Source of the DNA: Billgrantia antri
GTDB lineage: Bacteria > Pseudomonadota > Gammaproteobacteria > Pseudomonadales > Halomonadaceae
Reading direction: 5' to 3'
DNA: 64,000 bases
Assembly (NCBI RefSeq): GCF_019430905.1
Contig: NZ_JAHYCA010000002.1
Coordinates: 682,001 to 746,000 of the forward strand
The translations under genes were made by a program, and so were the position numbers. Shown here piece by piece: positions 18,356 to 26,440 of this stretch. The stretch's first letter is position 1; every line of letters starts with the position of its first letter. The notes under the pieces were generated by a model that was not told the origin of the DNA, ran no database searches, and was given only the letters and a program-made list of their open reading frames with translations.

Positions 18356-19960
18356 ATGACCACGCAGACTCAACGTGATGCTCTCACCCGGCGCGTCGAA
18401 GCGCTGATGCCCAAGCTTTCCGAGTGGAACCAGACCATCTGGCACTATGCCGAAACCGCCTGGCGGGAATACCGCTCGGCGCGTTTCTACGTCGACCTGC
18501 TGCGCGAGCATGGCTTCGAGGTGGAAGAGGGCTCGGGCGGCATGCCCACGGCCTTCTGCGCCACCTGGCGCAACGGCGAAGGCCCCACGCTCGGCGGCTA
18601 TGCCGAGTACGATGCGGTGCCGGGCAATTGCCAGGCGGCCGACGTGGTGAAACGTCCCCGCGACAACCTGAGCCCCTGGGCCGGCGGCCATACCGACCCG
18701 CACTCCGCGCTGGGCATGGGCTCGCTGGGGGGCTTTCTGGCCATACAGGCCCTGATGAAGGAGCAGGGCATCGGTGGCACGCTGAAGTTCTTCGGCGAGC
18801 CGGCCGAGAAGGTGCGCGGTTCGAAGCCGATCCATGCGGCCCGTGGCTACTACGATGACCTGGACGCGGCGATCAGCTTCCATCCTTTCTATATGCTGCC
18901 GCTGTGCAATACCACGCGCTGGGACACCCACTGCGGTGCCGCCTACGGGGTCATCTATACCTTCCTGTGCGACAGCCCCGAGACCTGGATGACCCGCGGT
19001 AGCCACTCGCCCATCGCGGCTTCGCATGCCAGCGCTCGCGCCCCCGGCGCCAACGACGCCGTCACCCAGATGTATACCAACGCCAAGGCCCTGCGCGAGC
19101 ACGTGCTGGCCAGCGGCCTGAACTGGTCGATGAACGAGGCGATCCTGAATGCCGGCCAGGCGACCGCCGACAACCTCGCGGCGCAGATGTCGCAGATCCA
19201 GTACTTCATTCGTGTCTCGTCGGTGGAACAGGCCGAACACGTGGTCAGGGGGCTCGACCATATCGCCGAATCCGTGGCCAAGCTGACCCACTGCCGGGTC
19301 GAGCGCCACTGGGTCGCCAAGTCGCGCCCCGGGCTGCCGAACCATGCCCTGGCCGAGCTGACCTACGCCAACCTCGAGCGGGTCGGCGCGCCGCGGTTGG
19401 GCGACGAGGCGATCGAGCTGGCCCGCCAGATCCAGGCCAACCTGGGCATGACGCCGATGGAGAAGCCCTTCCTGGCCGATATCGAGACCCTGCGCAAGCC
19501 GCAGGACGCGGAGCGGGAACTGCGCCAGATACTCCCGCCCAACCAGACCCATTTCACCTCCGACGACTACACCGAATACAGCTGGCATGCGCCGACCGTG
19601 CGCCTCTACATCGGCCGCCCGGCGCTAGCGCCCCGCAATGATGGCGGCGCCTACCCGGACTGGGTGATGAACGCCCTGGGCGGGTTGGCGCCGTGCATCG
19701 ACCCCATGATCGAGACGGCGGCGAAAACGGTGGGGCTGACCCTGCTCGACCTGTTCCAGCAGCCGGAGGCGCTGAGCGCGGCGCAGGCCGAGTTCGAACG
19801 GCGTACCGGTGGCGGCATCGGCGGGGACCAGTGGCTGGCCCCGCTATGTGACTACGAACCGCCGCTTCATTTCCGCTGGCCCGAATACATCACCACGCCA
19901 CGTGGTGAGAACGACTGGGTGATTCCGGCACCCAAAGAGTGCTCCCAGGCACCCCGGTAG
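18356..19960 (+). CDS. M20-family amidohydrolase (AbgB/aminoacylase-like)
   Basis: This 534-residue protein resembles M20D amidohydrolases such as aminobenzoyl-glutamate hydrolase B and HyuC/aminoacylase relatives. WHYAETAWREYRSARFY lies near residue 29, GGYAEYDAVPGNCQ near 80 and GHTDPHSALGMGSLGGFLA near 103. FFGEPAEKVRGSKP and the late DDYTEYSWHAPTVRLYIG follow. It probably hydrolyses an N-acyl or amide bond using two metal ions. It is long for the family (usual 380-480). GAGAGGAG precedes the ATG. It heads the operon that continues with the TRAP transporter, which points to uptake and hydrolysis of the same compound. Confidence 0.82.
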   Translation: MTTQTQRDALTRRVEALMPKLSEWNQTIWHYAETAWREYRSARFYVDLLREHGFEVEEGSGGMPTAFCATWRNGEGPTLGGYAEYDAVPGNCQAADVVKRPRDNLSPWAGGHTDPHSALGMGSLGGFLAIQALMKEQGIGGTLKFFGEPAEKVRGSKPIHAARGYYDDLDAAISFHPFYMLPLCNTTRWDTHCGAAYGVIYTFLCDSPETWMTRGSHSPIAASHASARAPGANDAVTQMYTNAKALREHVLASGLNWSMNEAILNAGQATADNLAAQMSQIQYFIRVSSVEQAEHVVRGLDHIAESVAKLTHCRVERHWVAKSRPGLPNHALAELTYANLERVGAPRLGDEAIELARQIQANLGMTPMEKPFLADIETLRKPQDAERELRQILPPNQTHFTSDDYTEYSWHAPTVRLYIGRPALAPRNDGGAYPDWVMNALGGLAPCIDPMIETAAKTVGLTLLDLFQQPEALSAAQAEFERRTGGGIGGDQWLAPLCDYEPPLHFRWPEYITTPRGENDWVIPAPKECSQAPR

Positions 19961-19992
19961 GCTTCACGCTTCCCACTCAGCAGGAGAACACC

Positions 19993-21036
19993 ATGGATAA
20001 CAACAAGTTCACCAATCGACCCGTTAGCACTTCTCTCAAGGCCGGCCTGGCGTGCCTGGCCCTGGCGGGAAGCGCCCTGGCCTTTCCGGTCGCCGCGCTA
20101 GCCCAGGACGATGTCATCGAGATCCGCATGCAGCGCTATACCGGCACCGAAGAGGACGAGATCTTCCAGCGTCTTCAAGACATGCTGCTTGAGGCCAGCG
20201 ATGGCCGCATCAAGCTGAATATCTTCCGTGGCGGCGAGTTGGTACCCAACGACCAGATGTACTCGGCACTGCGCAGCGGCACCCTTCAGGCCATCTACGG
20301 CTACGGCGGCTACTGGGGTGGGCAGATGGATACCGCGGTACTCGAGTCGGGCATTCCCATGGCCTGGACCGATCTCGACGAAGCCAAGGAGCTGTGGAAC
20401 GAGCGTGGTCTCGGCGAACTGCTGGCCGAAAACTATGCCGAGCAGGGCGTGCATTACACCGTGCCGGTGTTCGGCGGCAAGTTCGATCTACTCACCAAGG
20501 AGCCGGTCGAATCCCTGGCCGACATGAGCGAGCTCAAGATTCGCGCGACCCCGTCCGTCTCGGCGGTACTCAACCACTTCGACATTCCCACGGTCTACAT
20601 CCCGCCGCAGGAGTTCTACATCGCGCTGAGCACCAACGCCATCGACGGCCTGATCTATGGCGGCCCCTACGACTACTCGGTGCTCAAGCTCAATGAGGTG
20701 GCGACCAGCTACACCGAGATGAACATGCTCTACCCGGGCTTCGTCGACAACGTGCTGGTCAACCAGAACGTCTGGAATCGCATGCCGGAGGATCTCCAGG
20801 AGACGTTCATGGACGTCACCGCCGAGTGGGCCGACTACCGTCACCAGAAGTTCGTCGAGTGGAACGAGGAGGCGGCCCACCTGTTCGAGATTACCACCCT
20901 GCCCGAAAGCGACGTGGTGGCAATGACCGAGGCGGCTCAGGAAGTGTGGGATGCCGAGGCCGAGAAGTCGCCGCGTGCCGCCGAGGCCATCGAGATGATC
21001 CGTGACATGGCACGTGACAAGGGTCGCCTCGAGTGA
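19993..21036 (+). CDS. TRAP transporter substrate-binding protein (DctP family)
   Basis: This 347-residue periplasmic solute-binding protein has a Sec signal peptide (hydrophobic core LACLALAGSALAFPVAALAQ, ending near residue 37). The DctP fold shows FRGGELVPNDQMYSALRSGTLQ, ESLADMSELKIRAT (the conserved arginine segment) and NAIDGLIYGG. It captures the substrate for the DctQ/DctM permease encoded next. The ATG at 19993 follows CAGGAGAA; a longer frame upstream would spoil the signal peptide. The ligand is probably an organic anion or zwitterion related to the guanidino compound degraded here; this is inference. Confidence 0.9.
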   Translation: MDNNKFTNRPVSTSLKAGLACLALAGSALAFPVAALAQDDVIEIRMQRYTGTEEDEIFQRLQDMLLEASDGRIKLNIFRGGELVPNDQMYSALRSGTLQAIYGYGGYWGGQMDTAVLESGIPMAWTDLDEAKELWNERGLGELLAENYAEQGVHYTVPVFGGKFDLLTKEPVESLADMSELKIRATPSVSAVLNHFDIPTVYIPPQEFYIALSTNAIDGLIYGGPYDYSVLKLNEVATSYTEMNMLYPGFVDNVLVNQNVWNRMPEDLQETFMDVTAEWADYRHQKFVEWNEEAAHLFEITTLPESDVVAMTEAAQEVWDAEAEKSPRAAEAIEMIRDMARDKGRLE

Positions 21037-21050
21037 CCGGGAGTCCAGCG

Positions 21051-21620
21051 ATGCATCTGCTTCATGCCTGGATCCGCTGGCAGGACCGCCTGAGCGAGTG
21101 GCTCGGGCGGTTCGTTGCCTGGCTTGGCTTCGCCCTGGTTTGCATACTGGTGTACGAGGTGGCGGCGCGGCAATTGATGCGTTCGCCCACCAACTGGGCG
21201 CATGAGGCCTCGACCCTGACCTATGGCGTCTATGCCATCCTGGCCGGGGCCTACACCGAGAAATGGCACGGCCATGTGCGGATCGATATCTTCTACCAGC
21301 GCCTCTCGACGAAGGGGCAGGCGCTGGTTTCCTTTCTCATCGGCGTGCTCACGCTGATCCTGCTGACGCTGCTGCTGGAGAGCGCCTACGACTTCGCCAT
21401 GCAGTCGGTGGCCATGCAGGAGCGCTCCTTCCGCAGCACCTGGGCACCGATCATCTGGCCGGTAAAGGTGATGATTCCGTTGGCCGTGCTGCTGATCATG
21501 CTGCAGATGCTGGCCAATACCCTGCGCCACCTCTGCACCCTGCTGGGGCATCCCCTGGAGACCGATTCCTCGATCGGTCAGGACACCGACAGCCGGGGAG
21601 ATTCCCATGGTAAGCATTGA
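21051..21620 (+). CDS. TRAP transporter small permease (DctQ family)
   Basis: This 189-residue protein has four membrane segments and the DctQ hallmarks (LMRSPTNWAHEASTLTYGVYAILAGAY, with EKWHGHVRIDIFY; listed as separate blocks). It partners with the DctM subunit in the Na+-driven TRAP importer. I chose the ATG at 21051, which has GGGAG eight bases upstream. A GTG at 21033 overlapping the DctP stop is an alternative and would add six residues. It overlaps the next gene by 14 bases. Confidence 0.87.
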   Translation: MHLLHAWIRWQDRLSEWLGRFVAWLGFALVCILVYEVAARQLMRSPTNWAHEASTLTYGVYAILAGAYTEKWHGHVRIDIFYQRLSTKGQALVSFLIGVLTLILLTLLLESAYDFAMQSVAMQERSFRSTWAPIIWPVKVMIPLAVLLIMLQMLANTLRHLCTLLGHPLETDSSIGQDTDSRGDSHGKH

Positions 21621-22929
21621 CCCCATCTTGCTGACGCTACTGATGTTCGGCGCCATGCTGACCCTGATGTTCTTCGGGGTGCCGCTGGCCTGGACCCTGA
21701 TGGGAGTGGGCGTCGGCTTCGGCTACTGGATCTGGGGGCCGGACAGCCTCGGCATCATGATGCCCTCGATCTTCGGCCTGATGAACGAGTTCATTCTGGT
21801 GGCCCTGCCGCTGTTCATCCTGATGGGAATGATCCTGGAGCGATCGGGTATTGCCGACGACCTCTTCCAGATGATCTACAAGATCATGGGCGGTGTGCGC
21901 GGCGGGCTGGGCATGGGAACCGTGGTGATCTGCGCCTTGATTGCCGCCATGGTGGGCATCACCGGTGCCGCTACCGTGAGCCTGGGGCTGATCGCGCTGC
22001 CCGCCATGCTCAAGCGCGGCTACAGCAAGCAGCTCTCGGCGGGCGCCATCATGGCGGGCGGCGCACTGGGCTTCTTGATTCCGCCTTCGCTGGTCATGAT
22101 CCTCTACGCCTTCCTGACCCGCGAATCGGTGGGCAAGCTGTTCGCTGCGGGCGTCATGCCCGGCCTGATGCTGGCCGCCATCTACATGCTCTACATCGGC
22201 ATACGCTGTTACCGTAACCCGACGCTGGGGCCGCCCATCGAGGCTTCCGAGCGGATCGGCTTCTGGCAGAAGGTGGTTGCGCTGAAGGCCATGATCCTGC
22301 CCGGCCTGCTGATAGCCGTGGTGCTGGGCACCATGGCCGCCGGCGTCGCCTCGCCCACCGAGGCCTCGGCCCTGGGCGCCTTCGGTGCCATGCTCTGCGC
22401 CCTGGCCCACGGCAAGCTCAACGTCACCATGCTCAACAGTGCGCTGTTCAGCACCGCGCGCATCATGGGCATGCTGATGTGGATCATGATCGGTGCGGTG
22501 ATCTTCTCGAAGATCTACATCGCGCTGGGGGCCGGCCAGGCGATCGTGGGCCAGATCATGGCCGCCGAGCTGAGTCCTTACCTCGTGCTCAGCGTGATTC
22601 TGCTCAGCTATCTGGTGCTGGGCATGTTCCTGGACGACTCGGCCATCCTGTTCATTACCGTGCCGCTCTACGTGCCGATCATCAAGGCGCTGGGCTTCGA
22701 CCCGATCTGGTTCGCCACGCTGTTCGTGCTGGCGATGCAGAGCGCCTATCTGACACCGCCCTTCGGCTACAACCTGTTCTACATGCGCTCGGTGGCGCCT
22801 CCCGAGGTCACGACCGGCGACCTGTATCGTTCGGTGGTGCCGTTCCTGGCCATGCAGGTACTCGGCATCGTGCTGCTGGTGCTGTTTCCGCAGATCGCCC
22901 TGTGGCTGCCCGAGCTCATCTTCGATTAG
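21607..22929 (+). CDS. TRAP transporter large permease (DctM family)
   Basis: This 440-residue polytopic protein of the DctM family has about 11-12 membrane helices. FFGVPLAWTLMGVGVGFGYW lies at the start, FILMGMILERSGIADDLF near residue 72 and AAMVGITGAATVSLGLIALP near 115. The PPSLVMILYAFLTRESVGKLFAAGVMPGL block follows. It forms the transport core with DctP and DctQ. GGGGAG precedes the ATG at 21607. It is followed after eight bases by the cupin gene, so the operon continues. Confidence 0.92.
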   Translation: MVSIDPILLTLLMFGAMLTLMFFGVPLAWTLMGVGVGFGYWIWGPDSLGIMMPSIFGLMNEFILVALPLFILMGMILERSGIADDLFQMIYKIMGGVRGGLGMGTVVICALIAAMVGITGAATVSLGLIALPAMLKRGYSKQLSAGAIMAGGALGFLIPPSLVMILYAFLTRESVGKLFAAGVMPGLMLAAIYMLYIGIRCYRNPTLGPPIEASERIGFWQKVVALKAMILPGLLIAVVLGTMAAGVASPTEASALGAFGAMLCALAHGKLNVTMLNSALFSTARIMGMLMWIMIGAVIFSKIYIALGAGQAIVGQIMAAELSPYLVLSVILLSYLVLGMFLDDSAILFITVPLYVPIIKALGFDPIWFATLFVLAMQSAYLTPPFGYNLFYMRSVAPPEVTTGDLYRSVVPFLAMQVLGIVLLVLFPQIALWLPELIFD

Positions 22930-22937
22930 GAGGTTTC

Positions 22938-23246
22938 ATGAGCCACCAACCATTACCGGCCGAACCGACACGGCAGCTCGAGGATGACAAGGTCATCGTG
23001 ACGCGCTGGGATTTTGCGCCCGGTGCGGAAACCGGCTGGCACCGACATCCCCATGACTACGTCGTGGTACCGCTGGTGGATGGCGTGATGCGCCTGCAGA
23101 CCCCCGAGGGCGACCACGAGAGCGAGGTCAAGGCCGGCGTTTCCTATCGCCGCCAGGCCGGGGTCGAGCACAACGTCATCAATGCGGGCGAAGGTCAGTT
23201 CGCCTTCGTCGAGATCGAACTCAAGGTGAGCCGGGAGGAGAAGTAA
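22938..23246 (+). CDS. Small single-domain cupin protein
   Basis: This 102-residue cupin has the two metal-binding motifs GWHRHPHDYVVVPLVDG (residues about 32-48) and AGVEHNVINAGEGQFAFVEIE near the end. Small cupins like this occur beside TRAP and catabolic genes and may bind a metal and a pathway intermediate; no reaction can be assigned. TAGGAGG precedes the ATG at 22938. The gene lies one base before the ureohydrolase start, so it belongs to the same transcript. Confidence 0.78.
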   Translation: MSHQPLPAEPTRQLEDDKVIVTRWDFAPGAETGWHRHPHDYVVVPLVDGVMRLQTPEGDHESEVKAGVSYRRQAGVEHNVINAGEGQFAFVEIELKVSREEK

Positions 23247-23247
23247 C

Positions 23248-24198
23248 ATGGCGACGTTCAATCAACCGTTGGGCGGCAACGAAATGCCCCGGTTCGGCGG
23301 GCCCGCAACCATGATGCGCTTGCCCGCTCATGACAGTGCCAAGGGGCTCGATGTAGCGTTCATCGGCGTGCCGATGGACATCGCCACGTCGAATCGTCCC
23401 GGCACTCGACTGGGTCCGCGTCAGATTCGCGACGAATCTCGCATGCTGCGGCCCTACAACATGGCCACGCGGGCCGCACCGTTCGACAGCCTGCAGGTGG
23501 GTGACATCGGCGACGTGCCGATCAATACCTTCCACCTGCCCAAGACGGTCGAGATCATCGAGCGCTACTACAGCGGGGTGCTGCAGCACGCCTGCATACC
23601 GCTCACGCTGGGGGGCGATCATCTCATCACCCTTCCGATACTGCGCGCGATGGCGAAGAAGCACGGGCCGGTGGGCCTGATCCACATCGATGCCCATGCC
23701 GACGTGAACGAGCACATGTTCGGCGAGCCGCTGGCGCACGGTACGCCATTCCGGCGTGCCCAGGAGGAGGGGCTGCTGGCCCAGGGCAAGGTGGTGCAGA
23801 TCGGTCTGCGCGGCACCGGCTATGCGGCCGAGGATTTCGACTGGTGTCGGCAGCAGGGCTTTCGTGTCGTCACGGCCGAGGAGTGCTGGTATCGCTCGCT
23901 GGGGCCATTGATGGAGGAGGTGCGCACGCAGATGGGCGATACCCCCGTCTACATCACCTTCGATATCGACGGCCTCGATCCGTCCGTGGCGCCGGGTACG
24001 GGCACCGTGGAGATGGGCGGGCTGACCTCCGCCCAGGGCCTCGAGATCGTGCGCGGTGCGGCGGGGCTGAACATCGTCGGTGGCGACCTGGTCGAAGTCT
24101 CCCCGCCCTACGATCCCAGCGGCAACACCGCCCTGATGGGGGCCACGCTGCTGTACGAGATGCTCTGCGTGCTGCCCGGCGTCCTGCGTCGTGATTGA
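23248..24198 (+). CDS. Agmatinase-family ureohydrolase, probable guanidinobutyrase
   Basis: This 316-residue enzyme of the arginase/agmatinase fold shows all metal-binding signatures: GGDHLITLP near residue 126, HIDAHADVNEH near 149 and FDIDGLDPSVAPGTGT near 240. It releases urea from a guanidino compound. With an AruI-like decarboxylase and an ALDH in the same island, 4-guanidinobutyrate (giving GABA plus urea) is the likeliest substrate. Guanidinopropionate, agmatine and guanidine itself are alternatives. GGGAGGAG precedes the ATG. Its stop overlaps the GTG of the CobW-type gene, implying a tight functional link with a metal chaperone. Confidence 0.85.
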   Translation: MATFNQPLGGNEMPRFGGPATMMRLPAHDSAKGLDVAFIGVPMDIATSNRPGTRLGPRQIRDESRMLRPYNMATRAAPFDSLQVGDIGDVPINTFHLPKTVEIIERYYSGVLQHACIPLTLGGDHLITLPILRAMAKKHGPVGLIHIDAHADVNEHMFGEPLAHGTPFRRAQEEGLLAQGKVVQIGLRGTGYAAEDFDWCRQQGFRVVTAEECWYRSLGPLMEEVRTQMGDTPVYITFDIDGLDPSVAPGTGTVEMGGLTSAQGLEIVRGAAGLNIVGGDLVEVSPPYDPSGNTALMGATLLYEMLCVLPGVLRRD

Positions 24199-25147
24199 AG
24201 AGCGCACGCAGGCCATGACCGCTGAGCTCGGCGTCACTGTGGTGGCCGGCTTCCTGGGGGCCGGCAAGACGACCCTGGTGAATCACCTGCTGCAGCATGC
24301 CGACGGTCGTCGGCTCGGGGTCATGGTCAACGACTTCGGCGCGCTCAATATCGACGAGGCGCTGGTCGACGAGCGTCGCGACGACCTGATTACCCTGAGC
24401 AATGGCTGCGTGTGCTGCAGCCTGCAGGGCGAGCTCTCCGCTTCCATCGAATCGATGATCAAGCGACGCGGAGGGCAGCTCGATCATCTGCTGATCGAAT
24501 GCAGCGGCGTGTCGGATCCGGAGCGGGTGGTGAATGTCCTGCACTATCCACGCATTCGGGCCAGGGCCCGGCTGGAGGCCGTCATCTCCCTGGTCGATGC
24601 GGCACTAGATCCTGCCGACCTGAGCCCGGCGCTGCGCCACTTGGTGGCCTCCCAGGTCGACAATGCCGATCTGGTCGTGATCAACAAGACCGACCTGGTG
24701 GACGAGCCAACCATTTCCCGGCTCGAGCAGGCCGTCCTGCTGCCCGGCTCCCGTCACGTGAGAACCACCCAGGCAGCCCTCCCGCCGGAATTCGTCTTCT
24801 GGCCGGCAGCGAGCGAGACGCCGATGTTTCGCCGCGTGCGTTCGGGGCCTTCCCCGGCGACCAGCATCGAAGCCCTGGGGCTCGAGACGCTCAGTTGGAA
24901 GCGCGAGGGGGCTGTGGACATGAATGCGCTAAGTGCTCTGCTGCATGACATGCCCAGACAGATCCTGCGCTTCAAGGGCGTCGTTCGCCTGGACGACGGT
25001 CGCGTGCTGGCGCTGCAGCGTGCGGCGGGGCGATTGACCAGCCGGGAGCTGGAGCACTGGATGAAAGGCGAGAGCCAGCTGGTTTTTATCGGCGAGGACT
25101 CGCCGTCGCTCTGGGAGTGGCTGAATCAAAGGCTGGATAGGTTGTAA
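24191..25147 (+). CDS. CobW/COG0523-family GTP-dependent metallochaperone
   Basis: This 318-residue GTPase has Walker A GFLGAGKTTLVNHLLQ (about residue 19), the metal-binding CVCC motif in SNGCVCCSLQGEL (about 75), ECSGVSDPERVV and the guanine-specificity motif NKTDLVD (about 159). A C-terminal CobW_C domain follows. COG0523 proteins deliver Zn, Co, Ni or Fe to client enzymes. The GTG at 24191 overlaps the ureohydrolase stop; an ATG at 24215 is the alternative start. The coupling suggests that the ureohydrolase upstream is the client and needs a metal delivered, possibly Ni or Mn (inference). Confidence 0.85.
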   Translation: MIEERTQAMTAELGVTVVAGFLGAGKTTLVNHLLQHADGRRLGVMVNDFGALNIDEALVDERRDDLITLSNGCVCCSLQGELSASIESMIKRRGGQLDHLLIECSGVSDPERVVNVLHYPRIRARARLEAVISLVDAALDPADLSPALRHLVASQVDNADLVVINKTDLVDEPTISRLEQAVLLPGSRHVRTTQAALPPEFVFWPAASETPMFRRVRSGPSPATSIEALGLETLSWKREGAVDMNALSALLHDMPRQILRFKGVVRLDDGRVLALQRAAGRLTSRELEHWMKGESQLVFIGEDSPSLWEWLNQRLDRL

Positions 25148-25187
25148 TCCTGAGCGGTTAGGGTTCATCCAAGAAACATCAGTAGTA

Positions 25188-25216
25188 CGCCCCAGGTTAA
25201 AGTTAGCCTGGGGCTT
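25188..25216 (+). terminator. Bidirectional hairpin between CobW gene and nicX
   Basis: This inverted repeat has arms 25190-25199 and 25204-25213 (ten pairs including one G-U, core CCCCAGG/CCTGGGG) and a short loop. It stands between two convergent genes ending at 25147 and 25222. On the plus strand it is followed by T-rich CTTATCTCCTATTTC. This is the usual place and form of a shared terminator. Confidence 0.6.
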
Positions 25217-25221
25217 ATCTC

Positions 25222-26253
25222 CTATTTCTCTCGAATGGCAATGTCCTTGTTTACAATGTCGCCATTGATCAATACGGGGTTATCGTCGAGAAAAAGAGAG
25301 CAATTTCTCATGGGAATGTCAAGATGACAGGCTGTGTCATTTGTTCCGCCAAGCTCATTGTTGGGGCCGGTTGAGAACATCACATTCCCATAAAAGCTTC
25401 TGGGTTCCATGCCCATGCCGCCTGGGAACTCTCCTGGAACCATTCTATGCCATTTGGCATCACGGTTCATCCCCCAGCCGACGTGGCTCATGCCAAACCC
25501 ACGTTCATCATTGAAATCTTTCATGTATGATTTGACGATGTCGGCATCTAGTCCTCCTCGAATATCTGTAATCCATCCTTTTTCTATTGTGTAAGTGATC
25601 GATTCGCGGACATAGATGTTTTGTGGCAGCAGGACATCACCGGGAGCTACGACGATCTGACCATCAACGCCGTCGTCGTCCCCGCCCGTAAAAACGAACC
25701 CCGACGGCCAATGATCCCATCGTCCCGGCTCGTCCGTGCAGGCGTACTCTGTGACGGTAGGATAAGTGTTTAGCTTGTATGTGACATCCGTGCCATGAGC
25801 CGAGGTGATTCGCATCACCTTTGCTTTAGAAAGAAGCTCGCCGGCAATCTCGACCTTCTCCTTTAGCTCTTGGTTGGGTAGCATTCTGGCCAGAAGCTCC
25901 GGAGGCTCTACGACAGTGAGTATGCGCGTCCCCGCTGCCTGTATGGCCATTTGCTCTGGTGAAAAAAGAAGAAAAATACAGTCTATCAGCATGTCGCACT
26001 GTTTCAGTGCCTCAACTGCATCAGGCATGCTTGATAAGCTGTTTACGCCGACATTCCAGCCTCCAGAAGGTAGTGGGGCGGGCAAGCGCATGTGATACAT
26101 TTTAGCGCCAATTCTCTGTCCTGCCGCCATGAATGCATCAGCGTAGTCGATTCTTTCATTTCCCTGTGTTAGAACGATCACTTTTTCGCCTTCATGAACG
26201 CCCGACATTTTAAGCTGATGAAGGCAAATTTCTGTAAAGCTCGCCTGATCCAT
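25222..26253 (-). CDS. nicX: 2,5-dihydroxypyridine 5,6-dioxygenase (NicX)
   Basis: This 343-residue iron-dependent ring-cleaving dioxygenase of the M29-peptidase-like fold converts 2,5-dihydroxypyridine to N-formylmaleamate. The three metal ligands known for Pseudomonas putida NicX (His265, His318, Asp320) appear at a constant offset as H257 (MSHVGWG), H310 and D312 (CHLD). The ATG at 26253 has GGAGAA upstream; the frame to 26289 begins with TTG. It is the last gene of the minus-strand nicA-nicB-transporter arm. The gene is clearly more AT-rich than its neighbours, with many AAA/AAT codons, suggesting a separate origin. Confidence 0.9.
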   Translation of the reverse strand: MDQASFTEICLHQLKMSGVHEGEKVIVLTQGNERIDYADAFMAAGQRIGAKMYHMRLPAPLPSGGWNVGVNSLSSMPDAVEALKQCDMLIDCIFLLFSPEQMAIQAAGTRILTVVEPPELLARMLPNQELKEKVEIAGELLSKAKVMRITSAHGTDVTYKLNTYPTVTEYACTDEPGRWDHWPSGFVFTGGDDDGVDGQIVVAPGDVLLPQNIYVRESITYTIEKGWITDIRGGLDADIVKSYMKDFNDERGFGMSHVGWGMNRDAKWHRMVPGEFPGGMGMEPRSFYGNVMFSTGPNNELGGTNDTACHLDIPMRNCSLFLDDNPVLINGDIVNKDIAIREK

Positions 26254-26373
26254 GATGTTCTCCGCTTCAAGTAGGTGGTTGAGGCTCAAGCCTTGGGATA
26301 CGTTGTGCGAATCTGAATTGAATGAGTTTGGTTTTTGTCATACCTGACTTTGGGCAATGAGCGCTCTAGGAGA

Positions 26374-26391
26374 GGGGGCAATTATGCCCCC
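26374..26391. repeat. Perfect 7-bp stem hairpin between SSS transporter and nicX
   Basis: Arms GGGGGCA (26374-26380) and TGCCCCC (26385-26391) enclose the loop ATTA. It lies in the 187-base gap after the symporter stop and before the nicX start. No T-run follows on the minus strand, so it may protect the upstream mRNA or reduce read-through into nicX rather than act as a strict terminator. Confidence 0.5.
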
Positions 26392-26440
26392 TGTTGAGTG
26401 ATAATTACGCCACTGGTTTTTGTGCAGTGTGTCCGTGTTG

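Noticed and set aside
18272..19588. Long minus-strand open frame opposite the M20 amidohydrolase
   Set aside because: It is the mirror of a well-supported enzyme gene in GC-rich DNA, with low-complexity Gly/Arg/His content and no family motif.
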